From JAPLKX01 sp035530195 (GTDB taxonomy: Bacteria; Hydrogenedentota; Hydrogenedentia; Hydrogenedentales; SLHB01): a stretch of DNA of 22,011 bases. This document shows, piece after piece, positions 17,441 through 22,011 of this stretch; position 1 is the first letter of the stretch, and every line of letters starts with the position of its first letter. The translations under genes were made by a program, and so were the position numbers. Location: NCBI GenBank assembly GCA_035530195.1, contig DATKVG010000143.1, positions 1-22,011 of the forward strand. Reading direction: 5' to 3'. A model generated the notes under the pieces. That model saw only the letters and a program-made list of their open reading frames with translations. It had not been told where the DNA came from and did no database searches.

Positions 17441-18478
17441 TTATAGAATAAGCATCGCGTCGCCGTAGGAGTAGAACCGGAACCGTTCGCGGATCGCGAG
17501 CTGGTATGCCTCCAGCACAAACTCGGTCCCGGCAAAGGCGCACACCAGGGCCAGCAGGCTTGACCGGGGCAGGTGGAAATTCGTCTGCAGCACGTCGACA
17601 GCCTGAAACGGGTAGGGCGGGTAGATGAACTTGTCGGTTATGCCCGCGCCGGGTTGAAACTGACCATCCCGGAACTGGGTCTCGAGCACCCGCGTCACCG
17701 TGGTTCCCACCGCCACAATCCGGCCGCCAGCCGCCCGGACCGAGTTCAATTTCGCTGCGATTTCTTCGGAAAATACGAAATCTTCCGGCTCGACGGCATG
17801 TTCCTCGACCGTCTTGGACGTGATGGGGCGGAACGTTCCGTAGCCGACGTGCAGCGTCAACGTTGCCCGATCCACGCCCGCGGCTCCGAGCGCACGGAGG
17901 GTCTCCTCGGTGAAATGCAGGCCGGCAGTGGGTGCGGCCACGGCGCCGGGCACCCTGGCGTAGACGGTCTGGTAGCGGGTCAGGTCGCCGGCCTCGGGGT
18001 GGTCGCGGCGGATGTACGGCGGCAGCGGTATCTCACCGACCTGCTCGAGTACCCGCAGCACGTCAACCCAACCCGGTTCGGCCGAGTCGAACACCACCCG
18101 CCGCTGGCCGCCCGGCAACGGCTCCTCGATCGTCGCCGACACGCCGCCGCCAAACTCCACCCGCGTTCCCGCCGGCACACGCGAAGACGGCCTCACCAGC
18201 GCCCGCCACTCGCCCGGTAACAGTTCGTGCAGCAGGAACACCTCGACCTGACCGCCGGTCGGCTTGCGTCCCCGCAGCCGCGCCCGGATCACGCGGGTGT
18301 CGTTGAGCACCAGGCAGTCGCCGCGCCCCAGATAGCCGGGCAGGTTGCGGAACACGTCCACCTGCATCGTTCTATCGCGGCGGTCGAGCACGAGCAGACG
18401 CGACTCGTCGCGCCGCTCCGCGGGGTGCTGGGCGATAAGTTCCGGGGGGAGTTCGTAATCGAGGTCAGAAGTCTTCAT
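17441..18478 (-). CDS. queA: QueA, SAM:tRNA ribosyltransferase-isomerase
   Basis: Transfers and isomerises the ribosyl moiety of S-adenosylmethionine onto 7-aminomethyl-7-deazaguanine at position 34 of tRNA, giving epoxyqueuosine. The 345-residue length is normal. Family landmarks in order: DYELPPELIAQHPAERRDES, LNDTRVIRARL, GEIPLPPYI, GAVAAPTAGLHFT, HVGYGTFRP, VAVGTTVTRVLE, TNFHLPRSSLLALVCAFAGT and RFRFYSYGDAMLIL at the C-terminus. ATG 18478 is used; the ten extra codons to 18508 are not family-like. No Shine-Dalgarno is seen. The start codon is only 18 bases from the edge of the S23 repeat unit, so its promoter must lie partly within that unit. tgt, queG and yajC are not in the window. Between its stop and the tetR promoter TGGGGTCGCG occurs twice (17385 and 17424), with no clear terminator. 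Confidence 0.96.
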   Translation of the reverse strand: MKTSDLDYELPPELIAQHPAERRDESRLLVLDRRDRTMQVDVFRNLPGYLGRGDCLVLNDTRVIRARLRGRKPTGGQVEVFLLHELLPGEWRALVRPSSRVPAGTRVEFGGGVSATIEEPLPGGQRRVVFDSAEPGWVDVLRVLEQVGEIPLPPYIRRDHPEAGDLTRYQTVYARVPGAVAAPTAGLHFTEETLRALGAAGVDRATLTLHVGYGTFRPITSKTVEEHAVEPEDFVFSEEIAAKLNSVRAAGGRIVAVGTTVTRVLETQFRDGQFQPGAGITDKFIYPPYPFQAVDVLQTNFHLPRSSLLALVCAFAGTEFVLEAYQLAIRERFRFYSYGDAMLIL

Positions 18479-18496
18479 TATCGAAAAATAGCATGG

Positions 18497-18959
18497 AATC
18501 AGTGCCAAGTGCGAAGTTCACCGTGCGACGTGCGAAGTTTTCTCGTGAATGGTAGAATCGCCGCATGAAGATTGAATGTTTTGAAGAGATCAAGGCTTGG
18601 CAGGAAGCCCGGCGGCTTGCCAACATTGTCTATACTTTCACAAAACGACCAAGTTTCAGCAAGGACTTCGGTCTCAGAGACCAGATCCAACGCGCCGCGG
18701 TATCGGTCATGGCAAACATCGCCGAAGGGTTCGAACGAAAGACATGCAAGGAGTTCCGCAATTTCCTCAGCATGGCATTGGCTTCCTGCTCTGAAGTCAG
18801 GAGCCGTTTGTACGTCGCCCTTGATCAGAAGTATATCGAGCAGGCCGACTTCGATCTGGCCTATACAACGTGCGAACAGACATCCAAGCTCATCTTCGGC
18901 TTCATGAAATACCTGGAATCACGTAAATGACAGTTCGCACTTCGCACTTCGCACTGATT
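18497..18959. repeat. 463-bp unit with 21-bp heptamer-based inverted ends
   Basis: The left end (18497-18517) and right end (18939-18959) are inverted copies matching at 20 of 21 positions; both read AATCAGTGC, one variable base, then AAGTGCGAAGT inward. Inside the left end are further 7-base units in register (GTGCCAA, GTGCGAA, GTTCACC, GTGCGAC, GTGCGAA at 18502-18536); the right end has three GTGCGAA units on the minus strand. Between them is one gene, an S23-family four-helix-bundle protein. No target-site duplication is visible. It may be a small mobile or MITE-like cassette, or a repeat pair forming RNA structure around the gene. Confidence 0.65.
18565..18930 (+). CDS. Four-helix bundle protein, S23/IVP family
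   Basis: A 121-residue all-helical protein of the S23 (23S rRNA intervening sequence protein) family, which also contains the Avd accessory proteins of diversity-generating retroelements. Family marks are FEEIKAWQEARRLANIVYTF in helix 1, LRDQIQRAAVSVMANIAEGF in helix 2, FRNFLSMALASCSEVRSRLY in helix 3 and the FDLAYTTCEQTSKLIFGFMK helix 4. Known members form pentameric barrels that bind nucleic acid. ATG 18565 has no strong ribosome binding site. It lies not inside 23S but about 780 bases upstream of 16S, within a pair of heptamer inverted repeats. No reverse transcriptase or variable repeat is in the window, so an Avd role is unlikely here. Function unknown. Confidence 0.9.
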   Translation: MKIECFEEIKAWQEARRLANIVYTFTKRPSFSKDFGLRDQIQRAAVSVMANIAEGFERKTCKEFRNFLSMALASCSEVRSRLYVALDQKYIEQADFDLAYTTCEQTSKLIFGFMKYLESRK

Positions 18960-18987
18960 TGACATTGCCGGTTCCCTTTGGTAGTAT
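18959..18987 (+). promoter_or_regulatory. rrn promoter P1
   Basis: TTGACA (18959-18964), 17 bases, TAGTAT (18982-18987). Its first T is the last base of the right-hand inverted repeat of the S23 unit. It directs transcription toward 16S. Confidence 0.55.
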
Positions 18988-19108
18988 TCACCCACTGCCG
19001 GGCATTAAGGTCTGGCTCGGCGGCAAGCCTGTATGAAAGTCCGGGTGGCTGTGTCTGTGCCCGGGGCCGATTGTCGAGGCTGGGCAAAAAGTTGAATGAC
19101 GGCGTGAG

Positions 19109-19137
19109 TTGACAGCGCGATCCCCGCATGCTATAAT
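19109..19137 (+). promoter_or_regulatory. rrn promoter P2, full consensus
   Basis: TTGACA (19109-19114), 17 bases, TATAAT (19132-19137): both hexamers are perfect sigma70 consensus with ideal spacing, pointing at 16S. Confidence 0.85.
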
Positions 19138-19317
19138 TTTTCAATCGGTCAAGAGACTCACCATCCCGCACCCAATCCCGCGGGCGGCGTAACGCCGGCG
19201 AAGTGAGAGCGGCGTGCGTTTAGGTGTGTCTCTGGCGGATGAAAATTGAAGCGTTTTGACCCAAAACCGGCCGTTCCAGCCCCGATCAACGGGAGGCGGC
19301 ACGCCGGGATTCTGGGG

Positions 19318-19346
19318 TTGACACGAATCCGGAAGCGTGTTAAAAT
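19318..19346 (+). promoter_or_regulatory. rrn promoter P3
   Basis: TTGACA (19318-19323), 17 bases, TAAAAT (19341-19346). The start would fall near 19353, just ahead of a perfect 8-bp hairpin (19357-19375). Confidence 0.8.
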
Positions 19347-19352
19347 GCCCTT

Positions 19353-19709
19353 TCGGATGGAGCTAGAAGCTCCATGAGGGTTCCCGACGGGACCCGGCGC
19401 CAGCGATGGGTAGTTTAGCCAACGCCGAGGCGATTTGAGCGGCGGTGGGGTTTTTCTGTCCTTGGCGGTCAACAGTTGAGAAAGTGGTTGGGAGGGTCGA
19501 ACTCCTGAACCAGCGCTCTTTGAAAATTGAATACAGTGTATGTCATGAAACGACTCCTTGTGATGGTTGGAGTCGTGCGACGTAACTTTATAAGTTACGC
19601 AACCGCGCGATTCCGAACCCCAAATTTACAAGAAGATTCCTTGACAATGATGACAAGGGAATCAAGCTCATAAGCGTACTCCCCTACCGGGGAGTCCGTT
19701 TGTCGATTT
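19353..19709 (+). other. rRNA operon 5' leader with hairpin series
   Basis: Untranslated leader from the P3 start to 16S. Hairpins: ATGGAGCT-AGA-AGCTCCAT (19357-19375); ACGACTCC with GGAGTCGT (19550-19576); CGTAACTT-TAT-AAGTTACG (19581-19599); GATTCCTTG with CAAGGGAATC (19635-19663, one bulge); ACTCCCC-TACC-GGGGAGT (19678-19695). The interval 18988-19352 between promoters holds no convincing gene. Short antisense frames here are judged spurious. Confidence 0.75.
19514..19542 (+). promoter_or_regulatory. boxA and 5' strand of the pre-16S processing stem
   Basis: GCTCTTTGAAAA resembles the boxA antitermination element (NusB/S10 site). The stretch pairs with 21320-21348 beyond 16S: TGAATACAGTGTATG is perfectly complementary to CATACACTGTATTCA, and CTTTGAA pairs again with TTCAAAG. 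This is the expected RNase III precursor stem. Confidence 0.8.
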
Positions 19710-21262
<1,553 letters not shown>

Positions 21263-21319
21263 CTAAGGAGTATCTGGCAGTTTTCGAACTGCAAGGTCGA
21301 TCGCAGGGAGTGCGTCGGG

Positions 21320-21348
21320 CATACACTGTATTCAGCGTTCAAAGGGCG
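21320..21348 (+). promoter_or_regulatory. 3' strand of the pre-16S processing stem
   Basis: CATACACTGTATTCA plus TTCAAAGGGCG is complementary to 19514-19542 and closes the 16S precursor loop for RNase III cleavage. Confidence 0.8.
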
Positions 21349-21373
21349 TCTGGTCTACCAACCCGCAAGGCGT

Positions 21374-21450
<77 letters not shown>

Positions 21451-21496
21451 TGAGTCACTTCCCGAACATCGGGTGAGCCCGTGTGGCCGCCCCCGA

Positions 21497-21572
21497 GGGG
21501 ATGTAGCTCAGTTGGGAGAGCGCGGGCTTTGCAAGCCTGAGGTCGACGGTTCGATCCCGTTCATCTCCACCA
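21497..21572 (+). tRNA. alaT: tRNA-Ala (TGC)
   Basis: A full cloverleaf of 76 nt. GGGGATG pairs with CATCTCC (one G-U), D arm GCTCAGTTGGGAGAGC, anticodon TGC at 21530-21532 in CTTTGCAAG, T-arm with GGTTCGATCCC, and encoded CCA. It follows tRNA-Ile by 46 bases, the usual Ile-Ala pair of the rrn spacer. Confidence 0.97.
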
Positions 21573-21782
21573 ACACCGAGACCGCCACAAACGCAAGAGT
21601 TTTTGCGCCCATTTAAGCAAAGCAGCATGGGCGCGCGGAGACCGGAAGGTTTCCAAAGTTCTTTGACAGTTGAATGCAAGGGTAACATAGGCATCAAGAT
21701 ATACAACAAGCGTCTTGATAGTTGTGCTCATCTGCCTCCGGGGTTACCCGGAGGTGTGAAGACAAACCAAAATGGGTTTTTG
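21573..21782 (+). other. tRNA-Ala to 23S spacer with second boxA
   Basis: Spacer ahead of 23S. GTTCTTTGACA (21658-21668) is a second boxA-like element, followed by TTGAATGC, echoing the 16S leader. Hairpins: GCGCCCAT with ATGGGCGC (21605-21634), ATCAAGA with TCTTGAT (21693-21719) and CCTCCGGG-GTTA-CCCGGAGG (21735-21754). The 3' partner of the pre-23S stem lies outside the window. Confidence 0.65.
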
Positions 21783-22011
21783 AGCCAAGCTAGTAAGGGC
21801 GTGCGGCGGATGCCTTGGCACCGAGAGGCGATGAAGGACGTAGCTACCTGCGATAAGCCACGGTTTGCTGGAAGCAAGCTACCCGTGGATCTCCGAATGG
21901 GGAAACCCCGCCTGGCAAACCCAGGCGATCCCGCGCCGAATAAAATAGGCGCGGGAGGCTAACCGAGGGAACTGAAACATCTCAGTACCTCGAGGAAGAG
22001 AAAGAAATTCT
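21783..22011 (+). rRNA. rrl: 23S ribosomal RNA, 5' part
   Basis: The first ~229 nt of large-subunit rRNA, cut by the window edge. GGCGGATGCCTTGGCA, GAGGCGATGAAGGACGTAGC, CTGCGATAAGCC and CCGAATGGGGAAACCCC are the conserved 5' domain I landmarks. The 5' end is placed by counting back from GGATGCC as in E. coli. Confidence 0.95.

Noticed and set aside
18502..18536. Heptamer array as a CRISPR
   Set aside because: Units are 7 bases without spacers; no cas genes are present.
18565..18930. S23 protein as the Avd part of a diversity-generating retroelement
   Set aside because: No reverse transcriptase, template repeat or variable target gene is in the window.
21455..21709. Minus-strand frame across tRNA-Ala containing a 'DERDRTVDLRLAKPALSQLSYIP'-like string
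   Set aside because: This is the well-known spurious translation of antisense tRNA sequence.

Overview
The window looks like a chromosomal piece of a high-GC, Gram-negative-type bacterium that carries an rRNA operon. The case for an outer membrane is a signal-peptide beta-barrel porin ending in Phe. A type II pseudopilin-like protein with a C-terminal DG signature, an XPB helicase and a four-helix-bundle (S23) protein fit the Planctomycetes/Verrucomicrobia/Lentisphaerae/Hydrogenedentes kind of lineage. The 16S gene has the EUB338-III variant of the 338 site (ACACCTACGGGTGGCAGC) instead of the common bacterial one. I infer an uncultured lineage near that assemblage (Ca. Hydrogenedentota is my best guess) and cannot fix it further without a database.

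Layout. 1-1130: a decayed region with a small hypothetical gene, the first ~57 codons of an IS3-type transposase OrfA fused out of frame to the last ~158 codons of a glycoside-hydrolase-like gene, then a heptamer minisatellite. 1133-10405: a tight same-strand operon with XPB-family helicase, AddB-like nuclease, AddA-like helicase-nuclease and a membrane-anchored gluzincin metalloprotease, with gaps or overlaps of +2, -1 and -4 bases. 10511-12565: glgX. 12700-14806 (minus): an alginate-export-type porin with its terminator and a possible promoter, behind an orphan HicB-like antitoxin. 15074-15412: a scar where an IS transposase tail abuts a histidine-kinase tail. 15485-18478 (minus): pseudopilin, TetR regulator with a clear promoter and palindromic operator, and queA. 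18497-18959: a 463-bp unit bounded by 21-bp inverted repeats made of heptamers and containing an S23-family four-helix-bundle gene. 18959 to the end: rrn operon with three tandem sigma70-type promoters, a hairpin-rich leader, 16S, tRNA-Ile(GAT), tRNA-Ala(TGC) and the start of 23S.

How it works together. The XPB-AddB-AddA block should act on DNA ends and lesions: AddA supplies an intact UvrD-type motor plus a RecB-type nuclease, AddB supplies a second nuclease with an Fe-S cysteine set but a damaged Walker A, and XPB is a double-strand DNA translocase. The AddB start is set by a GAGGAGG 7 bases before GTG, and the AddA start by GAGGAG before an ATG overlapping the stop. The co-translated metalloprotease has no obvious role in repair.

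The points most worth a second look are the XPB-AddBA-protease operon, the inverted-repeat-bounded S23 unit whose edge shares a base with the first rrn promoter, and the tandem promoter array itself.
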